49,032 nucleotides of DNA from Azospirillum melinis (GCF_013340935.1 NZ_WHOS01000053.1:1-49032), one strand, 5' to 3'. Numbered from the stretch's first letter, positions 34,235-43,148 are shown. The notes: generated by a model from the letters alone, not told the origin. Made by a program: numbers and translations.

Positions 34235-35176
34235 ATGCAGGACCTGAACGACACCATTGCCTTCGTCAAGGTCGTGGAGGAGGGCAGCTTCACCAAGGCC
34301 GCCCGGCGGCTGCGGCTGCCCAAGACGACGCTGAGCCGCAAGGTGCGCGATCTCGAACAGCGGCTCGGCATTCAGCTTCTGCACCGGACCACCCGCCGCA
34401 TCGGGCTGACGGAAGCGGGGACGGTGTATTTCGACCGCTGCCGCCGGATCGCCGAAGAGCTGGAGCAGGCGGAAAGCGCCGTTGCCCAGCTTCGTGACGC
34501 GCCGCGGGGCTGGCTGCGGATCACCACCCCGCCATCCTTCGGAATGAAGGTCATCGCACCGCTGCTGCCCGAGTTCCGGAGCCGCTATCCTGATGTCCGC
34601 ATCGATCTGGTGCTGAGCCACGAGAATCTCGATCTGGTGGCGCGGGACATCGATCTGGCGATCCGCATGGGGACGTTGCAGGACTCCAGCATGGCGGCGC
34701 GCAAGCTGGGCGTCCTGCACCGCCATGTCTATGCCGCACCGTCCTATTGTGCCGCCCATGGGTTGCCGGCCCATCCCGACGCGCTGATCCGCCATCTGAC
34801 GCTGGCGAACATGACCGCCCGCCGTCCCTCGGGCTTTGCCTGGCGGCTGTTTGGCACCGACGGGGACCAGCCGGGAGAGGGGGTGGATGCGGTCATCGAC
34901 CCGGTGATGTCGGCCGACGATCCGGAGATGCTGGTCCCGACGCTGCTGGCCGGCGGCGGGCTGGTGCTCGCCACCGACTTCGCCATGCGATCCTACCGGT
35001 CGGCCGGTCAGGTGCGGCGGGTGCTCGACGGCTGGAAAGGATCGGATGTCGATCTGCACGCGGTTTTCCCCGGTGGGCGGATTCAGCCGCCGAAGGTGCG
35101 GTCCTTTCTGGATTTCCTGGCGACACGCATCGATCTCGGGGACGGCGCCGACCATTGGAACGCGGCGGAGGGGTGA
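34235..35176 (+). CDS. LysR-family transcriptional regulator
   Basis: The 313-residue product has the LysR winged helix at the N-terminus (DLNDTIAFVKVVEEGSFTKA, then LRLPKTTLSRKVRDLEQRLG) and a substrate-binding domain. It resembles the CrgA/AaeR-like branch of LysR regulators with WLRITTPPSFGMKVIAPLLP. The ATG at 34235 places the helix-turn-helix correctly; the longer frame shadows the neighbour. The 158-base gap to the divergent MBL gene, whose regulator this probably is, would hold both promoters. The T-N11-A boxes expected for LysR were not identified with confidence. Confidence 0.85.
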   Translation: MQDLNDTIAFVKVVEEGSFTKAARRLRLPKTTLSRKVRDLEQRLGIQLLHRTTRRIGLTEAGTVYFDRCRRIAEELEQAESAVAQLRDAPRGWLRITTPPSFGMKVIAPLLPEFRSRYPDVRIDLVLSHENLDLVARDIDLAIRMGTLQDSSMAARKLGVLHRHVYAAPSYCAAHGLPAHPDALIRHLTLANMTARRPSGFAWRLFGTDGDQPGEGVDAVIDPVMSADDPEMLVPTLLAGGGLVLATDFAMRSYRSAGQVRRVLDGWKGSDVDLHAVFPGGRIQPPKVRSFLDFLATRIDLGDGADHWNAAEG

Positions 35177-35336
35177 GCGGCACTTGCCGTCGTTCCGATC
35201 TACGCAACAGTCTTCTTCAGCTCCGTTTGTTTATCGCCTGCAATAGAACGGTTAGCGTCCTTGCATTGACCGGCACGGCATTCCGTTCGCGTCCGGCCTG
35301 ATCCCGATCTCCCACACGGATCCAAGGACGCGGGTC

Positions 35337-35777
35337 ATGAGCCAATCCACTTCCCTCTGCTCCACCGCCAGCGACACCCTGTCGACCCTGTCCTGCAAGC
35401 TTCACAGCGCCGGCTGCTCCGTCGTCCGCGGGGTGCTGGATTTGCTGATGATGCCGTCGGGCAACCAGCGCCTCCTCGGCTGGCTGGGGAACCATCTGCT
35501 GTCGATTGCAGGCCAGCTCGGCAACAGCGCGCCGGACCTGATCCCGGCTCATCCGATGGCCGCCGGTTCCCTTCTGGCCGCCATCGCCTGTGCGGTTCTG
35601 GTGGCGTTGCGCAGGTTTGGGAGTGCCGTGGCGCTGGCGGTCCTCATGCCGGTCGCCGCCTATGGCCTGATCCTGCAACTGCCGGCCGAGATGGCCGGGT
35701 CGGTCAGGGGAGTGGAGTTCCTGCTGATCGCCGGCCTGCTGGCGGTCGGCGCCGCGTTTCACCAAACGGCGCACTAA
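35337..35777 (+). CDS. Small membrane protein of unknown function
   Basis: This 146-residue protein has a Ser/Cys-rich N-terminus (LCSTASDTLSTLSCKLHSAG) and three hydrophobic segments after residue 75 (SLLAAIACAVLVALRRF, VALAVLMPVAAYGLIL, VEFLLIAGLLAVGAAF). The ATG follows AAGGACG. I do not recognise a family. It stands alone between the LysR gene and the GntR-controlled operon, with a 160-base leader that shows no clear operator. Confidence 0.6.
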   Translation: MSQSTSLCSTASDTLSTLSCKLHSAGCSVVRGVLDLLMMPSGNQRLLGWLGNHLLSIAGQLGNSAPDLIPAHPMAAGSLLAAIACAVLVALRRFGSAVALAVLMPVAAYGLILQLPAEMAGSVRGVEFLLIAGLLAVGAAFHQTAH

Positions 35778-35791
35778 TCGAATCGCCCGCC

Positions 35792-35819
35792 TTGACAGGT
35801 AATTTATAACTTATAAGAT
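35792..35819 (+). promoter_or_regulatory. Promoter and GntR-type operator (site 1) of the binding-protein operon
   Basis: TTGACA (35792-35797) and TAAGAT (35814-35819, 16-base spacing) form a promoter. The 16-mer TTATAACTTATAAGAT (35804-35819) overlaps the -10 and is identical to site 3 at 45182-45197; site 2 at 41754-41767 matches 12 of 14 bases. It starts 102 bases before the first binding-protein gene. Confidence 0.78.
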
Positions 35820-35905
35820 TGCCGCATCGGATGGACCGGTGCGGCGGAATGCCGCCGGCCTTCCGGGTTCCACACAATTTCCGGGATCCAAGTGAGGAGG
35901 GTCGG

Positions 35906-36949
35906 ATGAGAACGAGACGGGCAGGGCGCCTTGGCGCGTCCATTCTGTTCGCCATGCTGATTGCGTCCGGGTCGTCGCATGCGCGCGACCTGACCGTCGT
36001 GGGCTTCGGCGGATCGTTGCAGGATGCGATGCGCACCGCCTATTTCGAGCCCTTCGCCAAACGGTCGGGCGCGCCGCTGATCGAGGAATCCTATACTGGC
36101 GGCATCGCCAAGCTGAAGGCGATGAACCAGTCGCGGACGGTCACCTGGGACGTCCTGCAGATGGACGAGAACGAGATGACGCTGGCCTGCGACGAGGGGC
36201 TTCTCGAACCCTTCGACTGGAAAAGCCAGCCCGGTGCCGCCGACATCCTGCCGCAGGTCAAGGCGCCCTGCGGCGTCGGCGCCTTCGTCTGGTCGAAGGT
36301 GCTGGCCTTCGATCCGGCCAAGACCCCCGGCGTGACATCCTGGGCCGATTTCTGGGACCTCAAGCGCTGGCCGGGCGAGCGCGGCCTGCGCAAGCAGGCG
36401 CGCATGACGCTGGAGATCGCCCTGCTGGCCGACGGCGTCGCCCCCGACAAGCTTTATGAGACGCTGGGCACCAAGGCCGGGGTGGACCGTGCCTTCGCCA
36501 AGCTGGACCGGATCAAGCCGCACATCCGCTGGTGGGTCAGCGGCGCGCAGCCGGTGGAATGGCTGGCCGCCGGCAATGTCGTCATGACGTCGGCCTACAA
36601 CGGACGGGTCGCCGCCGCCAACAAGGACGGGCGTTCCTTCACCATGCTGTGGTCGCAGCAGCTCTATTCCGCCGATTACTGGACGATCCCCAAGGGCACC
36701 GACAAGCTGGCAGCGGCCAGGGAGCTGGTCGCCTACATGACCAGCCCGGAGGCGCAGAAGCGCTTTGCCGAAACGATCCCCTACGGCGTCACCAACAGCC
36801 GTGCCTCCGCCCTGATCGATCCGAAAATCCAGCCCGACCTGCCGACCGCTCCCCAGAACATGGCCGGCGCGCTGATGATCGACACGCCCTTCTGGGTGAA
36901 CAACGAAGACGAATTGCAGCAGCGTTTCGAGCGCTGGGTCGCCCAATAG
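35906..36949 (+). CDS. Polyamine-type ABC binding protein, first paralog
   Basis: The 347-residue product starts at the ATG at 35906 with GAGGAGG upstream. A signal peptide (RLGASILFAMLIASGSSHA) precedes a PotD/COG0687-type solute-binding fold: DLTVVGFGGSLQDAMRTAYF, then ESYTGGIAKLKAM, CGVGAFVWSKVLAFD and TSWADFWDLKRWPGERGLRK. This group binds polyamines but also opines, amino acids and other cations. The second paralog starts 78 bases after it with the same architecture. It is first in the GntR-controlled operon. Confidence 0.86.
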   Translation: MRTRRAGRLGASILFAMLIASGSSHARDLTVVGFGGSLQDAMRTAYFEPFAKRSGAPLIEESYTGGIAKLKAMNQSRTVTWDVLQMDENEMTLACDEGLLEPFDWKSQPGAADILPQVKAPCGVGAFVWSKVLAFDPAKTPGVTSWADFWDLKRWPGERGLRKQARMTLEIALLADGVAPDKLYETLGTKAGVDRAFAKLDRIKPHIRWWVSGAQPVEWLAAGNVVMTSAYNGRVAAANKDGRSFTMLWSQQLYSADYWTIPKGTDKLAAARELVAYMTSPEAQKRFAETIPYGVTNSRASALIDPKIQPDLPTAPQNMAGALMIDTPFWVNNEDELQQRFERWVAQ

Positions 36950-37027
36950 ATCCGGGTTCACCGGACCGGGCGCAGGGCGGACCGGGTGCGGAACCCGCCG
37001 CAAACAACTCCTGAACAGGTGAGAGTC

Positions 37028-38086
37028 ATGACGCTTTACGCAACGCGCATCATCGGATGCGCGCTGGCGGCCGGACTTTGGTCCGCGCCGGCCCTGGCGC
37101 AATCTCCCGCACAAACCGGACAATTGACCGTCGTCGGCGCCGGCGGCGTGCTGCAGGACGCCCAGCGCGCGGTGTTCTTCCGCCCCTTCGCCGATGCCGA
37201 AAAAGTGCAGCTGACCGAGGATTCCTATTCCGGCCAGATGGCGAAGGTCCGCGCCATGGTCGACACCGGCAGCGTCAGCTGGGACGTGTTGCAGGTCGAA
37301 CAGAACAGCCTGCCCAGCGGGTGCGAGGAGGGGCTGTTCGAGAAGATCGACTGGGCGGGCGTCGGCGACCGCCGGGACTTCATCGACGAGGCCTACAGCG
37401 AATGCGGCGTCGGCGCCTTCGTCTGGTCGATGGTGATGACCTACGACCGCTCCCGCATCGCCGACGGTCCGCAAAGCTGGGCCGATTTCTGGAACGTGCA
37501 GCGCTGGCCGGGCAAACGCGGCCTGCGCCAGACCGCCAAGATGACGCTGGAGATCGCCCTGCTGGCCGATGGCGTGCCGCGCGGCGAGGTTTACCGGCTG
37601 CTGGCGACGCCGGCCGGGGTGGACCGCGCCTTCGCATCGCTCGACAGGCTCAAGCCGGACATCCTGTGGTGGACCTCCGGCGCCGAGCCGATCGAGCGGC
37701 TGGCTTCGGGCGACGTGGCGATGGCCGCAGCCTTCAACGGGCGGGTGACGGCGGCCAACCGGAGCGGGCGGACCTTCGCGCTCGCCTGGAACGGGCAGGT
37801 GCTGGGCGTCGATTACTGGGCGATCCCGAAGGGGGCGAAGAACCGCGCCACGGCGGAGCGCTTCATCGCCTTCGCCAGCCGGCCGGAGGTGCAGGCCCGC
37901 TTTCCCAGCCACATCGCCTATGGCGTGACCAACCGCAGGGCCAACCTCGGCATCGACCCGGCGCTGGCCGCCGACCTGCCGACGAACCCTGCGAATTTCC
38001 AGCTGGCGGTCCCGCTCGACACCGCCTTCTGGGCCGACCATGGCGAGGCGCTGGAAGCGCGCTTCGCCAACTGGCGATCCCGATGA
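37028..38086 (+). CDS. Polyamine-type ABC binding protein, second paralog
   Basis: The 352-residue product starts at the ATG at 37028 behind GGTGAGAG. The signal peptide ends near APALAQ. It aligns along its whole length with the preceding gene product: VVGAGGVLQDAQRAVFFRPF, EDSYSGQMAKVRAM, CGVGAFVWSMVMTYD, SWADFWNVQRWPGKRGLRQ, with many substitutions in the presumed ligand cleft. The two are therefore old duplicates that may serve one permease pair with different ligands. Permease genes follow after 16 bases. Confidence 0.86.
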   Translation: MTLYATRIIGCALAAGLWSAPALAQSPAQTGQLTVVGAGGVLQDAQRAVFFRPFADAEKVQLTEDSYSGQMAKVRAMVDTGSVSWDVLQVEQNSLPSGCEEGLFEKIDWAGVGDRRDFIDEAYSECGVGAFVWSMVMTYDRSRIADGPQSWADFWNVQRWPGKRGLRQTAKMTLEIALLADGVPRGEVYRLLATPAGVDRAFASLDRLKPDILWWTSGAEPIERLASGDVAMAAAFNGRVTAANRSGRTFALAWNGQVLGVDYWAIPKGAKNRATAERFIAFASRPEVQARFPSHIAYGVTNRRANLGIDPALAADLPTNPANFQLAVPLDTAFWADHGEALEARFANWRSR

Positions 38087-38102
38087 CCGGCGGGACGGAG
38101 CG

Positions 38103-39362
38103 ATGACGCGCATGGCAAGCACCACGGAAACTCTGGATGGGACTTCGGCGCTGGCGCCGCCGTCCCTGTCGTCGCGCGCGAAGGCCCGCATGGTCTCGGC
38201 GCTGCTGATCGCACCGCTGGTCCTGTTCCTCACCCTGGTCTTCGTGCTGCCACTGGGCGGCATGCTGGTCCATGCGGTGGAGAATGGCGAGGTGGGTGGG
38301 GCGCTGCCCGGCGTCGCCGCGGAAATGCGCGGCTGGACCGGCGAGGGCCTGCCGCCCGAAAGCGCCTATGCGGCACTGGCCCGCGACCTGAAGGCCGCCC
38401 ATGGCGAGCCCCGCCTGGGCGAGGCGAGCCGGCGCCTGAATTACGAGCGCGCCGGCTACCGCGCGCTGCTGGCCAAGACCGCGCGCGCCGTCCGTTCCAT
38501 CGACCGGCCGCAGGCGGGCTGGGCGGCGGAACTGACCGGCATCGACGCGCGCTGGGGGGAAGCGGCCACCTGGGCGGCGCTGCGCCGGGCCAGCCCGCCG
38601 CTGACGCCCTATTACCTGCTGACGGCGCTCGACCTGCGGATGGACGACAGTGGATCCATCTTGCGGGCTCCGGCGGAGGAGCGCATCTACATCGACACGC
38701 TGGGCCGCACCCTGTGGATCGGCTTCGTGACCACGCTCCTGTGCCTTGTGCTGGGCTTTCCGCTCGCCCATGCGCTGGTCAGCCTGCCGCGCGGCTTCGC
38801 GTCGGTCCTGATGGTCTGCGTGCTGCTGCCCTTCTGGACCTCGCTGCTGGTGCGGACCAGCGCCTGGATCGTGGTGTTGCAGAAGGAGGGCGTGCTGAAC
38901 GGGCTGCTGACCCGGCTCGGCATCGTCGATGCGCCGCTGGAACTGGTGTTCAACCGCTTCGGCCTCTATGTCGCGATGGTGCACATCCTGCTGCCTTTCA
39001 TGATCCTGCCGATCCTCAGCGTGATGAAGGGCATTTCGCCCTCCTACATGCGGGCCTCGGCCTCGCTGGGTGCCCATCCGGCGGTCGGCTTCCTCAAGGT
39101 CTATCTGCCGATGACGCTGCCGGGCGTCGGGGCGGGCTGCCTGATGACCTTCATCATCGGCGTCGGCTATTACATCACGCCCAGCCTGGTCGGCGGCGCC
39201 CGCGACCAGATGACCAGCTATTTCATCGCCTACTACGCGAACACCACCATCAACTGGGGCCTGTCGTCGGCGCTGGGGGCGATCCTGCTCCTCTGCATCA
39301 TGCTGCTCTACGCGACGGTCGGACGCCTGATCGGCGTCGGCCGCATCGCCGGCATCCAGTGA
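38103..39362 (+). CDS. ABC transporter permease (PotB type) with large periplasmic insert
   Basis: The 419-residue product (or 416 from the ATG at 38112; ribosome site GGACGGAG suits either) has a first helix (LLIAPLVLFLTLVFVLPLGG) and then an insert of about 140 mostly helical soluble residues (about 60-195) before the remaining five helices. The permease loop is MRASASLGAHPAVGFLKVYL. Typical PotB proteins lack the insert and are about 280 residues. It pairs with the PotC-type permease at 39404; the ATPase is encoded at 48161, at the far end of the cluster. Confidence 0.86.
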   Translation: MTRMASTTETLDGTSALAPPSLSSRAKARMVSALLIAPLVLFLTLVFVLPLGGMLVHAVENGEVGGALPGVAAEMRGWTGEGLPPESAYAALARDLKAAHGEPRLGEASRRLNYERAGYRALLAKTARAVRSIDRPQAGWAAELTGIDARWGEAATWAALRRASPPLTPYYLLTALDLRMDDSGSILRAPAEERIYIDTLGRTLWIGFVTTLLCLVLGFPLAHALVSLPRGFASVLMVCVLLPFWTSLLVRTSAWIVVLQKEGVLNGLLTRLGIVDAPLELVFNRFGLYVAMVHILLPFMILPILSVMKGISPSYMRASASLGAHPAVGFLKVYLPMTLPGVGAGCLMTFIIGVGYYITPSLVGGARDQMTSYFIAYYANTTINWGLSSALGAILLLCIMLLYATVGRLIGVGRIAGIQ

Positions 39363-39403
39363 GGTCCCCGCTTCCAAAAGCAGCCAAGAGAGACCGAACC
39401 CCC

Positions 39404-40219
39404 ATGTCCAGACCCATGCCCAGTCCGACCCGTGTTCTCCACTATGCCTTCTGCTGCGCGATGATGGTCTTCCTGGTGGGGCCGATCCTGGCGGTCATCC
39501 CGATTTCCTTCAGCTCCGCCGGCTTCCTGTCCTACCCGATCCCCGGCCTGTCGCTGCAATGGTACGACAAGGTGCTGGCGGCCTCCGGCCCCTGGCTGCC
39601 GGCACTGCGCAACAGCCTGATCGTCGGCACCGGCGCCATGGCGCTCGCCACGGTTCTGGGCACGCTGGCGGCGCTGGGGCTGGCGCGCAACGACCTGCCG
39701 GGACGCTCATTCCTGCTCGGCCTGCTGATCGCGCCGATGGTGGTGCCGGTGGTGATCAGCGGCGTCGCCATGTATTTCCTGTTCGCGCGGATCGGCCTGA
39801 CCGCCTCCTATGCCGGGCTGATCCTGGCGCATGCGGTGCTGGGCGCGCCCTTCGTCGTCATCACGGTGACGGCGACGCTGCGCAACTTCGACACCACCCT
39901 GGTGCGGGCGGCCTACAGTCTGGGAGCCTCGCCGGTGCATGCCTTCTTCACGGTGACGCTGCCGCTGATCCTGCCGGGCGTGCTGTCGGGCGGCCTGTTC
40001 GCCTTCATCTTTTCCTTTGACGAGGTGGTGGTGGCGCTGTTCATCGGCGGGCCGGAGCAGCGGACCCTGCCGCGCCAGATGTTCGACGGCATCCGCGACA
40101 CCATCGACCCCTCCATCCTGGCGATGTCGACCCTGCTGGTCGGCGCCACCGTCATCTTCATGGTTCTCCTCACCCGGCTGGGGCGGGGGACCGGTTCAAA
40201 GCCCGGGAGCAACGCATGA
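39404..40219 (+). CDS. ABC transporter permease (PotC type)
   Basis: The 271-residue membrane protein has six helices and the EAA loop VRAAYSLGASPVHAFFTVTL near residue 175. The ATG at 39404 is the first that leaves the initial helix (YAFCCAMMVFLVGPILAVIP) intact. It overlaps the dehydrogenase gene by ATGA at 40216-40219. Confidence 0.88.
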   Translation: MSRPMPSPTRVLHYAFCCAMMVFLVGPILAVIPISFSSAGFLSYPIPGLSLQWYDKVLAASGPWLPALRNSLIVGTGAMALATVLGTLAALGLARNDLPGRSFLLGLLIAPMVVPVVISGVAMYFLFARIGLTASYAGLILAHAVLGAPFVVITVTATLRNFDTTLVRAAYSLGASPVHAFFTVTLPLILPGVLSGGLFAFIFSFDEVVVALFIGGPEQRTLPRQMFDGIRDTIDPSILAMSTLLVGATVIFMVLLTRLGRGTGSKPGSNA

Positions 40220-40962
40220 TCATCGTTACCGGCGGCACGCACGGCATCGGCCGCGCCTGTGTGGCGCGCCTGACCGGAGAGGGGCAAACCGTCCTCTTCA
40301 CCGGCCGGGACGAGGCGGCCGGCGCCGACCTTGCCGGCCGCTGTCCGGGGGCCGTCTTCCAGCAGGGCGACGTCGCTTCGCCCGACGACTGCGCCCTGGC
40401 GGTCGGGCGCGCGATGGAGCTTGGCGGTGGGCGCATCGACGGGCTGGTCAACAATGCCGGCATGTCGCGCCGCGTCGCCTTCGCCGAAGCGCAGGTGGAG
40501 GATTGGGACCGGGTGATGGCGGTGAACGCCCGCAGTGCCTTCCTGTTCACCCGCCTTGCCCTGCCGGGGCTGCGCGCGGCGCGCGGGGCGGTTGTCAATG
40601 TCGCCTCGGTCGCCGGCAAGATCGGCGAGGAGGGGCTGGCGATCTACTGCGCGTCGAAGGCGGCGGTGATCGGCATGACCCAGGCGCTGGCGCTGGAGTT
40701 CGGCGACGAGGTCCGCTTCAACGCCGTCTGCCCCGGCCAGATCGACACCCGCATGATGCAGGGCATCAAGACGCAGGCGATCAAGCGCCGCCGCCTGGAA
40801 CAGCGCATCCCCGCCGGCCGCTTCGGCGCGCCGGAAGAGGTCGCCGACGCGGTCGCGTGGCTGCTGTCGGAGCGGTCGAGCTATGTCAACGGCACCGTGC
40901 TGACCATCGACGGCGGCGAGACCGCCGGCATGCGCACGCCGCGCGGTCTGGACGAGGATTGA
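40216..40962 (+). CDS. Short-chain dehydrogenase/reductase
   Basis: The 248-residue classical SDR has cofactor loop TGGTHGIG (5-12), NNAG at about 78, catalytic Ser in VNVASVAGK, YCASK with catalytic Tyr and Lys, and PGQID followed by the C-terminal IDGGE. No aspartate is visible after the second beta strand (FTGRDEAAG has an Arg), which suggests NADP preference. It probably oxidises or reduces a hydroxyl or keto intermediate of the pathway encoded around it. Last gene of the rightward operon from 35906. Confidence 0.87.
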   Translation: MIIVTGGTHGIGRACVARLTGEGQTVLFTGRDEAAGADLAGRCPGAVFQQGDVASPDDCALAVGRAMELGGGRIDGLVNNAGMSRRVAFAEAQVEDWDRVMAVNARSAFLFTRLALPGLRAARGAVVNVASVAGKIGEEGLAIYCASKAAVIGMTQALALEFGDEVRFNAVCPGQIDTRMMQGIKTQAIKRRRLEQRIPAGRFGAPEEVADAVAWLLSERSSYVNGTVLTIDGGETAGMRTPRGLDED

Positions 40963-40974
40963 GAAAGGGACTGC

Positions 40975-41005
40975 ACCCTGGCGCCGGTCAGGCCGGCGCC
41001 AGGGT
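40975..41005. terminator. Stem-loop between convergent genes
   Basis: A 12-bp stem (40976-40987 CCCTGGCGCCGG with 40993-41004), extended by an A-T pair, has a 5-base loop. It lies exactly between the SDR stop and the GntR stop. No T tract follows on either side, so it may be a weak bidirectional terminator or a barrier to RNA decay. Confidence 0.6.
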
Positions 41006-41688
41006 CAGGCCGGCGTCAGGGACTGGCCGAGCTTTTCCAGATAGGGGACCAGGCTCTCGCCGCCGCGGACGATGTCGCGTTCGATGGCGGCCCGCGCCGC
41101 CGGGCCGTCATGGGCGCGGAGTGCGGCGATCAGGGCCAGATGCTCGTCGGCACCGGCATAATCGTCGTGTTCGACCTCGTTGTAGAACACGTTCAGGATC
41201 GGTCCCATCGACACCCACAGGCTTTCGATCTGGCCGACCAGCATCTCCATTCCCGACAGCCGGTAGACGGTGAAATGGAAGTCGCGGTTGTACTGCAGCG
41301 CCGCAGCGACATCGCGGGCGCGCTCCGCCGCGTCGAACCGGGCATGCGCCTCGGTCAGCCGGGCGATGTCCGCCGCCGTCGCGTGGGCGGCGCCGATCTC
41401 CGCCGCCAGACCTTCCAGCGCAATGCGGATGGTGCGGATTTCCAGATAGCGCGACAGGCTGAGCCCCGGCACGCAGACGAAGCGGCCCGACCGCAGTTCC
41501 AGACCCTGTTCGCTGACCAGCCGCAGGCAGGCTTCGCGCACCGGCGTGATGCTGGTGCCCAGCTCGTCCGCCAGATCCTGCATGACCAGCCGCTGGCCCG
41601 GTTTGAAGCTCCCGGCGATCAGCGCTTCGCGCACCGCCACATAGGACCGCGCCGACAGGTTTCTCGGTTCGATCGGCTGCATTCGCAC
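41005..41688 (-). CDS. GntR-family regulator, FCD (FadR) subfamily
   Basis: The 227-residue protein has a winged helix at residues 10-75 (YVAVREALIAGSFKPGQRLV, then LADELGTSITPVREACLRLV) and an all-helical FCD ligand domain (about 85-220) with the metal-type DRDFH-like pattern QYNRDFHFTVYRLSG and EHLALIAALRAHD. The GTG at 41688 follows GAGGAG at 8-9 bases and is preferred over the ATG at 41682. Its gene is central in the cluster, and three nearly identical palindromic sites lie before its own gene, the binding-protein operon and the divergent enzyme operons. It is probably the repressor of all three, released by a pathway intermediate. Confidence 0.88.
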   Translation of the reverse strand: MRMQPIEPRNLSARSYVAVREALIAGSFKPGQRLVMQDLADELGTSITPVREACLRLVSEQGLELRSGRFVCVPGLSLSRYLEIRTIRIALEGLAAEIGAAHATAADIARLTEAHARFDAAERARDVAAALQYNRDFHFTVYRLSGMEMLVGQIESLWVSMGPILNVFYNEVEHDDYAGADEHLALIAALRAHDGPAARAAIERDIVRGGESLVPYLEKLGQSLTPA

Positions 41689-41715
41689 GACGTCATCTCC
41701 TCACACACGGACGAA

Positions 41716-41751
41716 CGGCAGGAGGCGATGCCGCGGCGTCGCCCCCTGCCG
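41716..41751 (-). other. Hairpin in the gntR leader
   Basis: A 7-bp outer stem (41716-41722 with 41745-41751), one mismatch and a 5-bp inner stem (41724-41728 with 41739-41743) form a stable hairpin between operator site 2 and the gntR ribosome site. It may influence gntR expression or mRNA stability. Confidence 0.45.
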
Positions 41752-41753
41752 TC

Positions 41754-41767
41754 CTATAAGCTATAAC
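41754..41767 (-). promoter_or_regulatory. GntR-type operator, site 2 (autoregulatory)
   Basis: On the minus strand this reads TTATAGCTTATAGG, 12 of 14 identical to sites 1 and 3. It lies 66 bases upstream of the gntR start, within the 87-base gap after the aminotransferase gene, so gntR has its own regulated promoter. Confidence 0.72.
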
Positions 41768-41775
41768 ACAGAAAG

Positions 41776-43089
41776 TCAGGCGCCGACCCGCATCGCCGGA
41801 TGCAGCGCTTGCAACGTTTCGGCGATGGCGTCCAGCGTGCGGTCGATCAGCGCCTCGTCATGGGCGGTCGACAGGTAGAGGCGCTTCAGCGGCAGGGGCT
41901 GGAAGATGAAGCGCTGCTCCACCAGACGCCGGCGGAAGGCGAGGTCGGCGGCGTTGTCGTTGCGCAGCAGATCCTCGTAGCGCTGGAAGGCGCCCTGGAA
42001 GAAATAGAGCAGCCAGACCGAACCGTAGCCGGCCGGCTGCGCCGGGATCCCCAGCCGTTCCACGATGGCGGACAGGCCGTTCCGCATGCGGTCGCCGAGC
42101 GCGAACAGCCGCTCGTAGGTGCCCGGCCGCTCCAGTTCGCCGATGGTCGCCAGCAGGGCCGCCAGCGACGGCGGCGTGCCGTTGAAGGTGCCGCCCATGA
42201 AGACCGCCCCCTCGCCGGTCCGTGCCAGCCGCTCCATCAAATCGGCGCGGCCGGCCAGGATGCCGACCGGATGGCCGGAAGCCACCGCCTTGCCGAAGGT
42301 GGCGAGGTCGGGCGTCACCCCGGCGATGGACTGGTAGCCGCCCAGCGCGTGGCGGAAGCCGGTGATGACCTCGTCGAAGATCAGCACGGTGCCGTGGTCG
42401 GCGGTCAGCCGGCGCAGGTCGCGCAGGAAGGCGTCATGGGCGATCACCGATCCCATGTTGTGGGCGATCGGCTCGACGATCACCGCGGCGACCTCGCCCG
42501 GATGGGCGGTCAGGTAATCCTCGAACGCCTGGGCGTCGTTGTAGGGAAGAACCATGGTGTGCCGGGCGGCGTCGAGCAGGATGCCGTCGCACACCGGGTC
42601 GTACCGCCCGATGCGGTCGGCGGGCGACTGCACGTTCATGGCGACGTAATCGTGCCAGCCGTGATAGCCGCCCTGGAACTTGATGACGGTGCGCCGCCCG
42701 GTGGCGGCGCGGGCCAGCCGCAGGGCATGGTAGGTCGCCTCCGACCCGCTGCTGCAGAAGGCCACCCGGTCGGCGCAGGGGATCAGGCGGACCAGCGTTT
42801 CCGCCGCCTCGATCTCCAGGTCCAGCGCCGCGGCGCCGATTAGGTCGATGCGCTCGGATACCGCGGTCACGCGGTCGCGCACGGCGGCGGCGCAGTGGCC
42901 CAGCATGTTGGCGCCGAAGCCGCAGTGATAGTCGACATGCTCGTTGCCGTCGGCATCGTACAGGTACGGCCCGGCGGCGCGGACGAAGACGTAAGGGTGG
43001 GCCAGCTGGCGGCTGGGGCTGAGCAGCCCGCCGGGCATGACGGCCCGCGCCCGCGCGGTGAGCGCGGCGTTGTCGGTCTTGTTGGGCAT
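41776..43089 (-). CDS. Class III aminotransferase, glutamate-1-semialdehyde aminomutase-like
   Basis: The 437-residue PLP enzyme has YLYDADGNEHVDYHCGFGA near the start, SSGSEATYHALRLAR (phosphate contact), FQGGYHGWHDY, IFDEVITGFR with the PLP-ring Asp239, and the Schiff-base lysine Lys267 in TFGKAVASG. It resembles HemL-type aminomutases, but the setting next to a transporter and transketolase suggests a catabolic transaminase or aminomutase rather than haem synthesis. Third gene of the leftward operon, 59 bases after the transketolase C subunit. Confidence 0.85.
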   Translation of the reverse strand: MPNKTDNAALTARARAVMPGGLLSPSRQLAHPYVFVRAAGPYLYDADGNEHVDYHCGFGANMLGHCAAAVRDRVTAVSERIDLIGAAALDLEIEAAETLVRLIPCADRVAFCSSGSEATYHALRLARAATGRRTVIKFQGGYHGWHDYVAMNVQSPADRIGRYDPVCDGILLDAARHTMVLPYNDAQAFEDYLTAHPGEVAAVIVEPIAHNMGSVIAHDAFLRDLRRLTADHGTVLIFDEVITGFRHALGGYQSIAGVTPDLATFGKAVASGHPVGILAGRADLMERLARTGEGAVFMGGTFNGTPPSLAALLATIGELERPGTYERLFALGDRMRNGLSAIVERLGIPAQPAGYGSVWLLYFFQGAFQRYEDLLRNDNAADLAFRRRLVEQRFIFQPLPLKRLYLSTAHDEALIDRTLDAIAETLQALHPAMRVGA

Positions 43090-43148
43090 GGTCGGTCCTT
43101 GTGGTACCGCCGGGACTGAGCCGGAATCGCCCGTCCCGGCCGGCGGTG

